From positions 164,369,741 to 164,433,740 of the forward strand of contig CM041465.1 of NCBI GenBank assembly GCA_023213395.1: a stretch of DNA of 64,000 nucleotides, written 5' to 3'. Origin of the DNA: Cycas panzhihuaensis. Lineage: Eukaryota; Cycadophyta. Made by a program: the position numbers and the translations under genes. Positions 10,923-22,950 of the stretch are shown here, one piece after another (positions within the stretch are counted from its first letter, which is position 1; each line of letters starts with the position of its first letter). The notes beneath the pieces were generated by a model. It worked only from the letters and a program-made list of their open reading frames with translations, was not told where the DNA came from and made no database searches.

Positions 10923-13017
10923 TTGGTTTTATGGTGTATTTTTCAACTGTAATTGCTAATTATACACTTGTTCTATTTATTGATAATGATTATTATATTA
11001 AACATGTATCAAATTTAATTTTGTAGTTGAGTTATTCAGTTATTAAGAAAAATCTAATATGCATGTTGTTGAGTTCAAGTTGCAAGCAACTGAATGTTGA
11101 TTGTAGGCTTGAAGAATACATGCAAAAGAAAATATAACATGGAAATTTGTCAAGGTAGGCAAACAAATATATCTCACATGCAAGTTAAGAAAGTAACATA
11201 TAAGGAGAGACTTAAAGTTTACTATGAGGATGATTATTTAGGCCACATATAATTTGATGATCTCTTATTCATACATGTTGTTGAATGATCCATGTTTCTT
11301 ATGCTCTTGAGGTTCTTTGATGATTATTAAATGGACGATAATATGATCTCTATTGATCACTAGACAATTTACTATCTTTTGTTGAAAATGATTGTTATTG
11401 GTTATTATTAAAAAGAAGAAAAAAGAAAAACATTTTTTAAAAACTATTAAAGATAACTTTGGATTAAAAATAGAATATTCCATATGTATAACATAGTATT
11501 GAAACTATATAAAAATCAAGATTTTTTATTGATGTTTCGTTGTGGTGACTTGTGACTTATGAAGCATATCGATTGACGTCAAACTAACCAATAGACACCA
11601 CTACAGAGATAGTCTGCCTAACGTTGTAGAACAAAAACACCCATTGCTAAAGAGCACATGCTAAAGCTACATGAACGTTACACGGATTTAGAGACACAAA
11701 GAAGATAGAGATGCCAATGATTAATGCTCACATTAACACACCATTCTGAGATGCCCATATAAGGATGCAAAGACACAGAAATGCAAAACATCCTCCCACA
11801 ATCAGACAGTCATCATAGAGACAAGAAGAACACCTAAGCAAGAAGAACGTAGATAGAATGAAAAGCCACCCACAACCAACAATTGAGTAGCTCATCAGGG
11901 AATGAACATAAGATGAGAATAATGCCTAAACATAGAAGATCACACCCATTATGAAAGAGAAGCTAACACCAATGTGAAGGAAATAAGAAATAAGCCATCA
12001 CCCAAACATTGAACATAGAATAGCACAAGTAAGGAAGCACCCATCATAGGTGCAATAAACACCAACTTAATAGACCGAAATCATGTAGATAAGAAGAATA
12101 AATATGCTCAGGCGAGAAAGGTTGGAGTTGAATGCCAACACATATAATGGGTTGCCCATGCAGAGATCGAAGCCACGGATACCAACATACCATACTAGAG
12201 GGCTACAAACCCACCAACACAGGATAAGAGTAGTCACCCAACACATACATAGAGGTTGCACACATAGATATAGGTGTAAAAGAGGCTAACAAAGACTTAA
12301 AGACTGAGGCCAACCTGAATTGAAAGAGACCAAACTTGGACGAGGGAGGAAGACCACTCAATTTTTGCATGCCCATTGTTGTCAGATGCCATGAAACTAT
12401 TCAATGTAACCTATTAGACTGATTGTTGTTAGTGTAACTACATAGTGATAAAGAAAGTTTGATAAAAAACAACTTTCTGTAGTAGATGCAATTGATTTTG
12501 TGGAGAGGTTCATCTGTCACCCATGCATTTTTGAAAAATATTCTCTTACAATATATTTAAATTAACTTTAGGTTTAAAATTATTAAACTTTTTATAGAGT
12601 TTAGTGATATTGAATTAGATTGTAATGTAAGTTGAAGTCTGTAAGTCAACCCCTACTTGCTAGCCCTTGATCACATGGTTATTTAGGTGTTAGAGATTTT
12701 TTTGGATCACTAGGAGCATGTTTTTTTAAAATAAATATACCACGGTGACTAGTTTTTCTAGAGCTTTCATTTGGCAGTAGTTACATGCTACATTTTCATA
12801 TAAAATTTTACTGAAAAAGTAAGTTTTTAAGTGGTATTCTGGTTGCTTGTGAGTAGACCAAGGTAGACAACCACTTATGCCAACTACCTGCATATAAGTT
12901 GAAGACTCTTACAATCATTTTCTTCATTTTCATGTATGTTCTTCTTGCTTTTTAGTTGATTTTTGTTGCTTACTACTTGAAAATTGGCCACTAGAAGTGG
13001 AACACTAGGAGAAATCA
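10923..13017 (+). other. Untranslated leader of copia-2
   Basis: About 2.1 kb with no recognisable protein between the primer-binding site and gag. The part from 11580 to 12360 is rich in A, C and G with repeated CACCCA/GAAGA-like words and short open stretches, none with a known motif. An unrelated insertion within the leader cannot be excluded. Confidence 0.5.
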
Positions 13018-13800
13018 TGGAGAAACTCATAAGTTCCAAATATTACACAATTTAGAAGCACCACATGTTTAGTTTTTTTCACCTTAATGACCTTTGGAAA
13101 CATGTTGATAAATTAGTTAAGGAAACTGATGCAAAAGAAATCACAACTTTTGAAATTAAACTTTCTACTTATATAGCTTTCAAAGTAGAATATGAGTAAA
13201 AAATGAGGGCCATGTTCGAGTTTCTTAGCATGTCGATTAATGGGAGTGTCATTATGCACATTAAGGGAGCAACGACAATAAAGTGGATGTAGAACACAGT
13301 GGTGAATCCTTTTGAATACAAGGAAGATGTAAGAGTTCTTAATATGTGGAATCAATTATACATTCTAAAGATGACCAAAAATGTTGTAGATCATATACGA
13401 TATGTGAAATCCATTTAGGATCAACTGGTAACTATAGACGAAATAATCTCTGATTCAAAATTTATTACATGTATACTGAGGAATTTACCACCTTAGTATA
13501 AAAATTTTACTGTCAACCTTACTTTGGTAGACAAGTTGTCCACACTTACAATCGGATCTTTGGAATCTTTGCTTATGGAACTTGAACAAAAGTTAAAGTA
13601 CATGTATGGAGAGTCATCTGGAGCATTTTCATTCAGATCAAAAGAGGAAAAGATATGTTCTAAAGAAAAATGTGTCTGCTAAACCCACAGTTCAAAAGGA
13701 CAAATCAGGAGGTTTAAAAGGATAATATAGGGTAAAGTGCTACCATTGTGGTAAATTGGGCTACATCAAGATAGACGATTGGGAATGGCAAGATCTGTAA
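13018..13800 (+). pseudogene. copia-2 gag
   Basis: Starts MEKLISSKYYTI at 13018. Copia Gag features follow in order: LNDLWKHVDKLV; then VLNMWNQLYILKMTKNVVDH; then a stretch near 13480 matching L-R-x-L-P-P-x-Y-x-x-F; then LSTLTIGSLESLLMELEQKL. The zinc knuckle near 13735-13780 reads CYHCGKLGYIKIDD, so the histidine and last cysteine are replaced. At least five in-frame stops are present. Gag would coat the RNA in virus-like particles. Confidence 0.8.
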
Positions 13801-13899
13801 TGACAGTAGCAACTCCAACGATAAAAGTAGCAATAACAACAACGACAATAATGACTACCTGGCCAATGTGGTCACATCATAAACCCAACAAACAACTCA

Positions 13900-15210
13900 C
13901 CTGCAAAAATTTTAAAACGATTGTTTGTTGCAATATACAAAATAGAATCAAATGGACAGGATGTATGCTTCACTGATTATAGTGTATCACAACATATGAT
14001 TAAGAGGCTTGAATGTTTTTTTCAAATGTGGAAAGTACACCAAAATGTCACCATTGGATATGACATCAATTTGGAGCCCAGAAGAGTAGTTAAAGTGCCA
14101 ATAATCATGGCAAAAGAAGAGCAACAATACTTAGATAATGTGTTGTATGTACCAAATCTAAAGGCAAACCTTGTTTTTGTTGGGGAGATCGAACAATAGG
14201 ATATGATTGTAACGTTTTCTCAAGGACAGTGGATTGTCCAAGACAAACAAAATAATGTTATAACTAAGGGTATTAAAGAAAACAATTTGTACAATGTGCA
14301 AGGACACTCTTATGTATAGAGAGTGTTCTTATCTATATCTCCTAAATAGAAGTTATAGCATAAATGCATGGATCATCTAAACTACACCAGTCTCCAACTG
14401 ATGTATAAGTTGAAAATGATGCATGGTTTTCTTATGATTGATAGTAAATGTTGCTTATGTGAATATTGTATATTTGGGAAGTAACATAGAGAGCCACTTT
14501 AAAAAAAGAAGGTATGGAGAGCAAAAATGAAATTAGTATTGATTCACTCGGATATTTGTGAATCAATGCATGTCATCTCGTTAGGCAGAGCAAAATATTT
14601 CATTACCTTCATCGACTTTTCATGAAAAGTTTAGGTCTTTCCAATAAAGGAAAAGTCACAAACATTCACCTATTTTAGACAGTTTAAAGAGATGGTGAAA
14701 ATTTAAAATAACTTAAAGATTAAGATCCTACAAACTAATGATAGTGGAGAATACACCTTGAATAAATTTACACAATTCTTATAAGGATCATGGGATTAAG
14801 AGGCAATTTGCTGCTATTTATACACCTCAGTAAAATGGAGTTGTTAAGAGAATGAATAGAACTTTAATTGAAAAAGTAAAAGCTATGATGCCTAGGAAAG
14901 ATGTAGTTAATTACTTATAGGTAAAAACTATAAATAAAACTATGTATTTGATTAACAGAAGCACTACTAGGGCTATTAGAAATATGACATCTAAAGAAGC
15001 TTGGTCAAGAAGAAAGCCAATTGTAAGTTATCTTAGAATTTTTGGGTGTAAAACATAGATGCACATTTTCAAGGAGAAATAATGAAAGTTGGATGACATA
15101 AGTACAAAATGCATCCTTGTTGGGTATTTTGAGGAGAGCAAAGCATATAGGGTATACGAGTTGTTAACTCGAAAAGTTTGCACAACTCGTGATGTGATAT
15201 TTCAAGAAGA
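13900..15210 (+). pseudogene. copia-2 protease and integrase
   Basis: Around 13960-14000 the frame reads CFTDYSVSQHM, corresponding to the D-S-G-A-S-x-H-M protease loop with S and G replaced. YLDNVLYVPNLKANLVFVGEIEQ at 14130-14199 is the usual protease/GAG-pre-integrase link. Integrase follows: CLCEYCIFGK at about 14455, LVLIHSDICESMHV near 14530-14570 with the first catalytic D, LQTNDSGEY near 14735 with the second, then KRMNRTLIEK near 14845 with E. The end block (LRIFGCK; KCILVGYFEESKAYRVY) runs to 15160. Frames are broken many times. Confidence 0.85.
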
Positions 15211-15579
15211 TTAGACTCAAAATGTTAGTCCAACAAATGATGAGGACCAACTTGAGGAGTTAGCTGAATGCAATTCTTCACATGATATTGTCCAACTGGA
15301 ATTTAAACCTTTTGACATTGGTGAAGCAATTAAATTAGAATCATTCCAATTTTCTAAAGCTGATTTTGGGCCAAAGACAAAATTGAAGAAAGCATGAGCC
15401 AAAGAAGTTATTAGGTGTAAGGTATTCACCTTCATCATTAAAGATGAAGCTTTCAAAATTGTACTTGAAAACCATGGAAGATGTCGAGAAAATGTTACCA
15501 GAATATGAGGGAAAGGAAAAATAAAAAATGCGAGCCTCTATTCATGTAAATATGGTACTTATGAAAAGTGTGTTGAATT

Positions 15580-17080
15580 CAAATGAACCATCCATAGTTG
15601 AAGAAGCATTGAAAGAGAAGAAGTGGCATGACGCTATGAAATTTAAAATCCAAGCAGTGAAAAAAAACCACTTATAGAATTTATAGAATCAAGTAAGCAA
15701 TTGGGTGCAAGTGGATCTATAGAATCAAGTTTAAATCTGATAGATCTTTAGACAAGGAAAAATCACAACTTGTTGTTAAAGACTTCGAGCAACAAAAAAA
15801 GATCAACTACCAAGAGACATTCATTTTTATTGTAAAGATTAATACCATTTGACTTATTATGCCAATAACTGCACAATTCAATTGACAACTACACCAAATG
15901 GATATAAAGAGTGCATTTCTAAATGGGGAGTTAAACGAAGAAGTCTACATAGTACAACCACCTGGGTTTGTTAAAAAGGGCCACAAACAATTGGTATGTT
16001 GATTTAGTAAGGCTTTGTATGGCTTGAAATAAGCTCCTACAACATGGTATAAGAAAATTGATCAATACTTTTAAATGAATAGGTTTAAGAGATCTTTAGT
16101 TGACTCAGACCTATATATTAATGAAAAAAATGATAAAATCATATTTGTGGTGTTGTATGTTGATGACTTACTAATCACAAGTAATGATATCATACTGAAA
16201 AATAAATCTTAGTCATTAGTTTGAGATGACTGATCTGAGAATTTTACATTACTTCCTTATAGTAGAAGTATGGCAGAGGCTTGAATATTTCATCATCTCA
16301 TAAGTTAAGTATAGCTGAAAATTTCTAAAGAAATTCAAAATGGAAAATTGTAAACCTGTGCCTACCACAAAGAAGATAGGTTCTAGATTAATAACAGAAA
16401 ATGGTGAAGTAGATATTGATGCTACATTGTATAGGCAATTGCCAGGAAGTCTAATATATTTGATTACTACCAGACTTAACATATCTTATGCAATTGGAAT
16501 GGTGTCTAGATTCATGGCATCACAAAAACAAAGACATTGGAAAGCTACAAAGAGAATCCTCAAATACTTGAAAGTGACAATATGTTATGGACTCAGATTC
16601 AAGCATAACGATAATTTCAAGTTGACAAGATTCACAGATTTTGATTGGGTCGAATGTGTAGACAATAGAAGGTCAACTTCTAAATATTATTTCAGTAGGG
16701 TTTAACTATAGTCACATGGAGCAACAAAAAATAATCGAGTATTGTTTTATCCTCTACTGAAGTGGAGTAACAAGGGTATAATTACAACATATATATAAGC
16801 CATTTGGTTATGTCAGATTCTAGAAGGCATCGGACTAAACAATTAGAACCAAACATCTTATAATGTGATAATCAAGGTATGTTAAAAGATTGCCAAAAAT
16901 TTTGTATTTCATGCTCGCATCAAATATATCAAGGTGCATCATCGCTTCATTTAGGAATTGACTAAAAAATATGTAATAGAGATTATGTATAAGCCTATAA
17001 AAGAATAATTGACTGACATCTTTACCAAACCTTTGGCATGTGACAAATTCCAAACTCTTAGGGATGGTTTAGATGTCAAA
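15580..17080 (+). pseudogene. copia-2 reverse transcriptase and RNase H
   Basis: RT N-terminal text EPSIVEEALKEKKWHDAMKF lies at 15587-15646. [20 protein letters not shown] lies at about 15903-15962. LYGLKXAPTTWYKKIDQYF and then VLYVDDLLITSND lie at about 16150-16190, with both catalytic aspartates kept. KPVPTTKKIGSRLI continues in the open 16340-16705 stretch with LYRQLPGSLIYLITTRLNIS and the RNase H start. RNase H ends near 17060 with KPLACDKFQTLRDGLD. Stops and frameshifts are frequent, but domain order is complete. Confidence 0.87.
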
Positions 17081-17097
17081 AGAAATAAAATAAATAT

Positions 17098-17107
17098 TAA
17101 GGGGGAG
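17098..17107 (+). promoter_or_regulatory. Polypurine tract of copia-2
   Basis: TAAGGGGGAG immediately precedes the TGTGACAG start of the 3' LTR. Confidence 0.8.
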
Positions 17108-17221
17108 TGTGACAGATTAATGTTTATTTTGAGAGGTCATGGACTCCTCCCCCTTTTGTTTTCTTTTGTTTTATAATATATTAAGATTATAATTATGTGA
17201 AAGTGATGAGTCAATGGGGGG
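17108..17221 (+). repeat. 3' LTR of copia-2, first part (split by gypsy M)
   Basis: TGTGACAGATTAATG and the following 100 bp match the start of the 5' LTR at 10555. The match stops at GTCAATGGGGGG, where gypsy M begins, and resumes at 37189. Confidence 0.9.
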
Positions 17222-17579
17222 TGTGTGCTTCTACCTATCGATACACATAAGTAAACACAAGAGCAACAATATTGCAAGGCCATTTAATTAAGCATTCTGA
17301 ATACACGAATCTATGAGGCGAAAATCATAATCATTTCTATGGTCCTCTCACAACCAGAGACAACCCAGAACAGTACACACAATCACTCAAACAATTTATA
17401 GCAAGTACAATTATGTGGGCAAACTATGTTTTGTACAAAGCAGTAATTATCCCCACCCCACTGAATGCCTTTTTACATTTATGCTTTATCTTTTGTAACT
17501 ACAGCTCGAGTTGGCTGCAACAGCTCATTTGTTAATTCAATTATATTAGTCTAGTTGTAACTACTTTGACCCACATACA
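17222..17579 (-). repeat. 3' LTR of gypsy M (left copy)
   Basis: On the plus strand it runs TGTGTGCTTCTACC to GACCCACATACA and matches 36813-37183 over its whole length, with about 13 fewer bases near TCATTATGATGGG. Confidence 0.88.
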
Positions 17580-17592
17580 TCTCTCCCACCAC
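17580..17592 (-). promoter_or_regulatory. Polypurine tract of gypsy M
   Basis: The reverse complement reads GGTGGGAGAGA directly next to the LTR start TGTATGTGGG. This fixes the element as minus strand. Confidence 0.75.
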
Positions 17593-17719
17593 AAAACTTA
17601 CAAGTGTTTCCACTTGTAAGCAACAAAATTTCATAATTAAAATATTACAAAAAAAAAAGAGATTAGCCTTCTTGGTCCTTCCTGATTTTCGCCATCTCAG
17701 TGCAAATCCGCTATGAATC

Positions 17720-19460
17720 AAGCTAATAAACCATACAAGGTGGATTTATGCCCTGCTTCTTGCAATGATCATAGAGTATTACAACATCATGTAATGCTAC
17801 AACATTGCATAATGCTTGCAGTTGGACCATTGTTGGCTTCTCTCTTGAGTGCAGTTGTTCGATTTCCTCTTCTAGTACACTCTTCATTATTTCCACAAAC
17901 AACAAATCTCTTCGTAATGAGGTAATCATCGACCAAAAATGATTGGTGTACTCAGCATCTTCTCGTGTCTACATTATCCAGGCTCTCAATTTACGAATCA
18001 CCTTTTCCAATCCCTGTGGGATTTGCTCGGTGAACAAGGCATCGAAGATTGGTACCAAATGATCTATTCGAGAAGGGTCTCCAACCCAATGTAGAATAAA
18101 CTTGGTCAAATTTTCCAACTTTGCCTCGTAAGCGACCAAGTGATCCTCTGCCTTTTGAATCCTCTACAAATCTGGCAGTGGCCTTTTGCTTCGGGTTTCA
18201 AGTTCACTAACCAGTTGCTGAATGACTTTAGCTAAGAATTAAACCTTTCAATGTGCCATGTTATGTCGTTGACATACCATTAGATTAATTCCTTCCTCAG
18301 TCAATTCCTCATTGTTACAATTGAAGTATACCTCAACCAATTGATTGTTCAAAATTTCAATAATTTCCTTCTTGGCTTTTTCTGTGGTAGCTCTTCTCTT
18401 ATTTCTTCTCTCTTCTTTAGTATTTGCAAGTTTCTCAGGTTGCGAGGTTGGCTAGTGCTCTTCCTCCTCTGCTTTCTTCTTAACCGACACTTCGTCAACC
18501 TTCTACTTCCTTCTTCTGATCTCCTCCTTTTTGTTCTTTTTCTCTTTGGTTCTCTGTTCAACATTCTCCCTTTGATTGTCAGCTGGGGAGGTCACCTCTT
18601 CCCGCTATCGTTTCCCCTTTCTTCCTTCTGATGGTGTCAATTGAAGGCTATTAGCTTGGCTTTTCCTTAAAAAATAATCATTCACTTTGTCTTGAATTTC
18701 ACCACACCAAATGTTTTCTCATCTTCTGAAATAATTAATCCATTCAATCATAATCAATTGTCCTGGTTCCACCGCAAGTAGTTCCAATCCAGGACATTGC
18801 GAGTACAATAATTCATGGAACAAACTCTGATGGTAAAAAACTGCTAATTGTGGACCTACTTTGATGTTATACAAATTTTCTATGAACTTTCCTGAAAAAA
18901 ATGAAGCCCAATTAAATTTATCTTCCTTCGCCACCCGCAGAAATGTTGATCTCATCTCTGTGGGTACATACAATTTTTTTTGGCTTAATATTACTCAAGC
19001 AAAAAAAAGTGAGCTACCCAATGTTGAAGATCATCCACAATACTAGTGATATGAATACCAGATGTAGAAACAACTGATATTTGTGAACCTAACTGTTTCA
19101 TCATTTGTTCCCATGGGATTCTCTTATCCTTGGGCACCTCCTCGCCTAAATCAGGTAACCTTGAAACTTGTGCAATATCCTTCATTGATATATCCAAAAG
19201 ATCATGTTTGTGTGCTAATAGTTGAATCACTGCGGACATAAATTCTGTGATTGCTAGAAACAATCCAATTTGCACACATTATGCAAATCCTACCTCTGTC
19301 AAATTCACTTTTCTTGCATCCTCCTTTAGCATATTACACCAATCATTCATAATTCCTTCATCATCCATCCCTCGGAGATAATCTGAATATCTTTAGTATT
19401 CTTCATCTTGATCTTCTGCAATTGCTTCTGAAGTTTCCTGGTTATTTTTCGCCTTCAAAC
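17720..19460 (-). pseudogene. Extra ORF (aORF) of gypsy M: conserved helical domain, basic stretch, coiled coil
   Basis: About 575 codons in element sense between the tandem repeats and the 3' LTR, broken by some stops and frameshifts. In order: an N-terminal helical part (VQLLAHKH-type text and LPDLGEEVPKDKRIPWEQMM at 18991-19275); a domain at 18719-18973 with YVPTEMRSTFLRV, NWASFFSGKFIENL and FYHQSLFHELLYSQCPGLE; a very basic segment at 18349-18564 (RRSEEGSRRLTKCRLRRKQR); then charged, leucine-rich, probably coiled-coil text down to 17723. The core aligns with X1 and X2: NWCQFMANSMEQQLEEL and QPSLLLALLFHQCPNI are the equivalents. By position it resembles env-like or accessory ORFs of Tat/Athila elements. 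A plant transposon-associated helical domain (Pfam Transposase_32-like) is possible but untested. No function can be assigned. Confidence 0.7.
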
Positions 19461-19866
19461 CTTATTACCTTATAACCTACCAACCATGCAAAACCATTAT
19501 CATTTCAAATCATGGTTGTAATAACTAAGTTGCAATCCCATTGTACCATCTTTTCTCTCCTCCTATGCATGACGACCACCTATCACTGTATTTGCTCCTT
19601 CAATCATCTTGGTTCGTGTGTTAATTTGATTGCCAAAGATTCCTGCTGAATAGTCACCACCATCATTAACCACTTGTGCCTCATCATTTTCTATTATGTT
19701 TTAACTGTTACTTAATTAATGCAATCATCTTCCATTTTACATAACTTTTTATGGCAATCTTATGCTATGTAATTACACTTAGTTCCATTCTTTTACTATT
19801 TCTGGTTTTGCCTACTTACAATTTTTTTTTCTGTTCTCGATTACATCTAGTTATAATTTTTTATTT

Positions 19867-20335
19867 TTGCCTAGTTGCAATCTTTTATTCTTCCTGGTTG
19901 CAATCCTTTACTCTTCTCAGTTGCGCCTAGTTGCGGTCCTTTACTCTTCTCGGTTGTTCCTGGTTGTGATCCTTTACTCTTCCTGGTTATGCATGGTTGC
20001 AATCCTTTACTCTTCCCAGTTGTGCTTGATTGTGATCCTTTATCTTTCTCAGTTGCACCTAGTTGCAATCCTTTATCTTTTCTGGTTGCTTCTGGTTGTA
20101 ATTCTTTACCTTTCCCAGTTCCGCCTGGTTGCGATTCTTTACCTTTCTTAGTTGCACCTGGTTATAATTCTTTATTCTTTCCCATTGCACATGGTTGCAA
20201 TCCTTTACTCTTCCCAGTTGCACTTGGTTTCAATCCTTTACTTTTTCCGGTTGCGCTTAGTTACAATCCTTTACTCTTCCTGGTTGTGCTTGATTACGAT
20301 CTTTTACTTTTTCCATATTTTTTATTCTTCTAATT
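19867..20335 (-). repeat. Tandem array of 33-bp units in gypsy M
   Basis: About 13 degenerate copies of a 33-bp unit built on TTGCAATCCTTTACTCTTCC. Because 33 is a multiple of 3, all frames stay open. In element sense this gives an 11-residue repeat such as TEKSKGLQPGA. It lies between integrase and the aORF. Confidence 0.88.
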
Positions 20336-20449
20336 GTAACCTTATTACTTTGTTAGTTGTATCTTTCTACGTCCTATTTGCTATTGTTTTACTCCCTCAG
20401 TTGCAACTTTCTGCGTTTCAGGTTACAACTGCTTTATTTCCCAAGCTGT

Positions 20450-21610
20450 AACCACTTTACCTCTTTAGTTGCAACAGCTTCACCACTGAGTTGTAACTGT
20501 TTTACCTCTTTGGTTGTAACCTTCTGTGCCCAGGTTACAACCTTTTACGTCCAGGTTGCAACCACTTTGTTGGTTACAACTTTTGGTGTCGTTGCAATCA
20601 CTTTGCTTCTCTAGTTGCAACCTTCTGCGTTTAGGTTCTAACTACTTTGCTTCTTGGGTTGCAACCTTCTGCATCCCGGGTTATAACTGCTTTGCTCCCT
20701 AGTTGCAACCTTCTACATCTAAATTGCAACTACTTTTCTTCTTGGGTTGCAACCTTCTGCGCCCCAAATTGCAACCACTTTGCTTTTTGGGTTGCAACCT
20801 TCTACATCTAGGTTGCAACCACTTTGCTTCCCTGGTTGCAACATTCTCCATCCCAAGTTGCAACCGCTTTTCTTTCTCTTGTTGCAACCTTATGCATCTC
20901 GAGTTGTAACTACTTTCCTTCTCTAGTTACAACCTTCTGCGTCCTAGGTTACAACCACTTTTCCTCCCCAGTTGCAACGTTTTACGTTCAGGTTGCAACT
21001 ACTTTATTTCCTTGGTTACAATTTTCTGCATCCGGGTTGTAGCTACTTTACTTCCCTAGTTGCAATATTTTACGTTCAGGTTGCAACTACTTTATTTTCT
21101 TAGTTGCAATTTTCTGCATCCTGGTTGTAACTACTTTGCTTCCCTAATTGCAACCTTTTGCATCCCAAGTTACAACCATTATTCTTTTTCTGGTTGCAAC
21201 CTTCTGCATCCTAAGTTGCAACCACTTTGCTTCTCTAGTTGTTGTAACCACTCTGTGTCTTCGTTTGCAACCTTCGATATCCAGGTTGCAACTACTTTGC
21301 TTCCTGGATTATAACATTCTGCATTTGGGTTACAACCACATTGTTCCACAGGTTGCAACCTTCTATATCCAGATTACAATCATTATGCTTTATAGGTTAC
21401 AACCTTCTACGTCCCAAGTTGCAACCATTCTCCTTTCTCGGTTGCAACCTTTTGTATCCTGAATTGCAATTGTTTTGTTCCATATGTTGCAACCTTCTAC
21501 ATTTCAGGTTACATCTGTTCTCATTTCTTAGTTGCAACTTTCTGTGTCCCAGGTTGCAACAGTTCTCATTTCTCAGTTGCAACCTTCTGTGTCTTAGATT
21601 GTAACTGTTC
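20450..21610 (-). repeat. Tandem array of 44-bp units with GGTTGCAACC palindromes
   Basis: About 26 copies of a 44-bp unit, each made of two half-units of about 22 bp: GGTTGCAACCTTCTGC and then GGTTGCAACCACTTTGC. The decamer GGTTGCAACC is its own reverse complement, so palindromes recur about every 22 bp. The unit is not a multiple of 3 and is not coding as an array. Tat/Ogre elements are known to carry tandem repeats at this place. Confidence 0.9.
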
Positions 21611-21739
21611 TGTATCCTTGATCAATTCCTTAAAATTTTACAATTTAAAATTATTGAGAAAAATCAATTCCCATGGTTTTTGTCTCTTTTTTTTTTTTTT
21701 TAACTTACCATATATTGTTTCAGTCGATTTTTGTTGATT

Positions 21740-22950
21740 ATCAAGTGTTGTTCTATTAAGTTGTTAGAGTTGCACTACTCCGTTATGTAAAATTTGATTC
21801 ATCTTATATGGACCAAGCCATCACAGTTTTAACTTCCCTAACTTTATACAAAATTTACTATTATATAGAAATACGAGATCTCCTTCTTGAAATTGTGGGA
21901 CTTTGAAATGTTGATCATGCCATGCTTTTCGTCTCTTATTTTCTACTTTTAATTCTCACAAGGCCCTTGCCCATTTTTTATCTAATTTTATTAAATCTAA
22001 AAATCATTGGTCTCATGAATCATCTTCTGATAGCTGTAATTGAGATGCTACTCACAAACTTTTTGTCTAAAATTTTAGAGGAAGTAGGGCCTCTAATCCA
22101 TAGACCAACTGAAACAGAATTTGTTTATGGGGTCTTTTTATTGTTATCTTATCAGTCCATAGAATATAATGAATACACTCTGCCCAATTTGTTCGTCCTT
22201 GGTTACAAATTTTGGATAATGCCAATTTTAAAATTTTATTTGTACTCTCCACTTGCCTGTTTGCTTGCAGATAGTATGGGGAAGACTTTGAATGTTGAAT
22301 CAAGAACTTCTGTGTAAGATGTTTTATTGTTTCATTAAAAAAACTACCTCCTTGATCAGAAATAATTTCTAATAGGCAACCAAATCGAATAATTATCATT
22401 TCATATAAAAATTGAGTTGTACTTTAGGCATCACATGTCCTCATAGCTTTTGCTTTAGTCTATTTTGTTAAAAAATTAGTAACGACTAGAATATATCTTA
22501 CATTTGTACGCCTGGCCAGTGGACTAATAGCCTTGACAAAATGCAATCCCCATTTTTCAAATGGAGCTTAGGCTAATATAGGACATAAGGGCATAAAATA
22601 ATTCTTTACCGGCTTCCCCACTCGCTAGCATGCATCACAATTACGAACCTATTTTTGTACATCTTCAAAAATTGTGGGCCACTAGAGTCCTGCCAATAGA
22701 ATTTTCTTACTTGTGGACTCGATACCTTAATGTCTCATTGCATCTTCTTCATGAGCTTCTCTAATAATAGTCTCAACTTCGTGCTCCATTATGCATTTTC
22801 TTAAGACTTGATCTGGTCCCATTTTATATAACATTCCCTAGATTAATTGTAAGGGAAAATTTTTCCTAATAAAACTTTGTCATTCTACTTGCTCTATCCC
22901 TCGCAGTGTTTGTCTTGTTGCCAAGTATCGTGCAATGTCCTCGTACCATT
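21740..22950 (-). pseudogene. gypsy M integrase
   Basis: The core is clearest at 22067-22399: ISDQGGSFFNETIKHLTQKF with the second catalytic D, then SSPYYLQANRQVESTNKILK with the catalytic E, then WAECIHYILW and FQLVYGLEALLPL. Toward the 3' side EGDLVFLYNSK and LGPYKMNQILHNGVVQLQ match the GPY/F module of gypsy integrases (about 21750-21880). Toward the 5' side, HHCC-region text lies near 22620-22790 in broken frames. The order and strand agree with RT and protease of the same element. Confidence 0.85.

Noticed and set aside
12067-12289. Short open frames on both strands in the copia-2 leader
   Set aside because: No known motif, and similar lengths occur by chance at this composition.
18341-18631. 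Leucine/phenylalanine-rich plus-strand frame resembling a membrane protein
   Set aside because: It is the antisense of the basic (K/R-rich) stretch of the gypsy M aORF.
19875-20451. Long plus-strand open frames of hydrophobic repeats (LLFSVAPSCGPL type)
   Set aside because: They are antisense translations of the 33-bp tandem array; any frame of a stop-free 33-bp unit stays open.
20703-21604. Several plus-strand open frames in the TTGCAACC array
   Set aside because: By-products of the 44-bp array; the frame changes from unit to unit and no gene motif appears.
19867-21610. Regularly spaced repeats considered as a CRISPR array
   Set aside because: Units are contiguous without unique spacers and lie within a eukaryotic retrotransposon.
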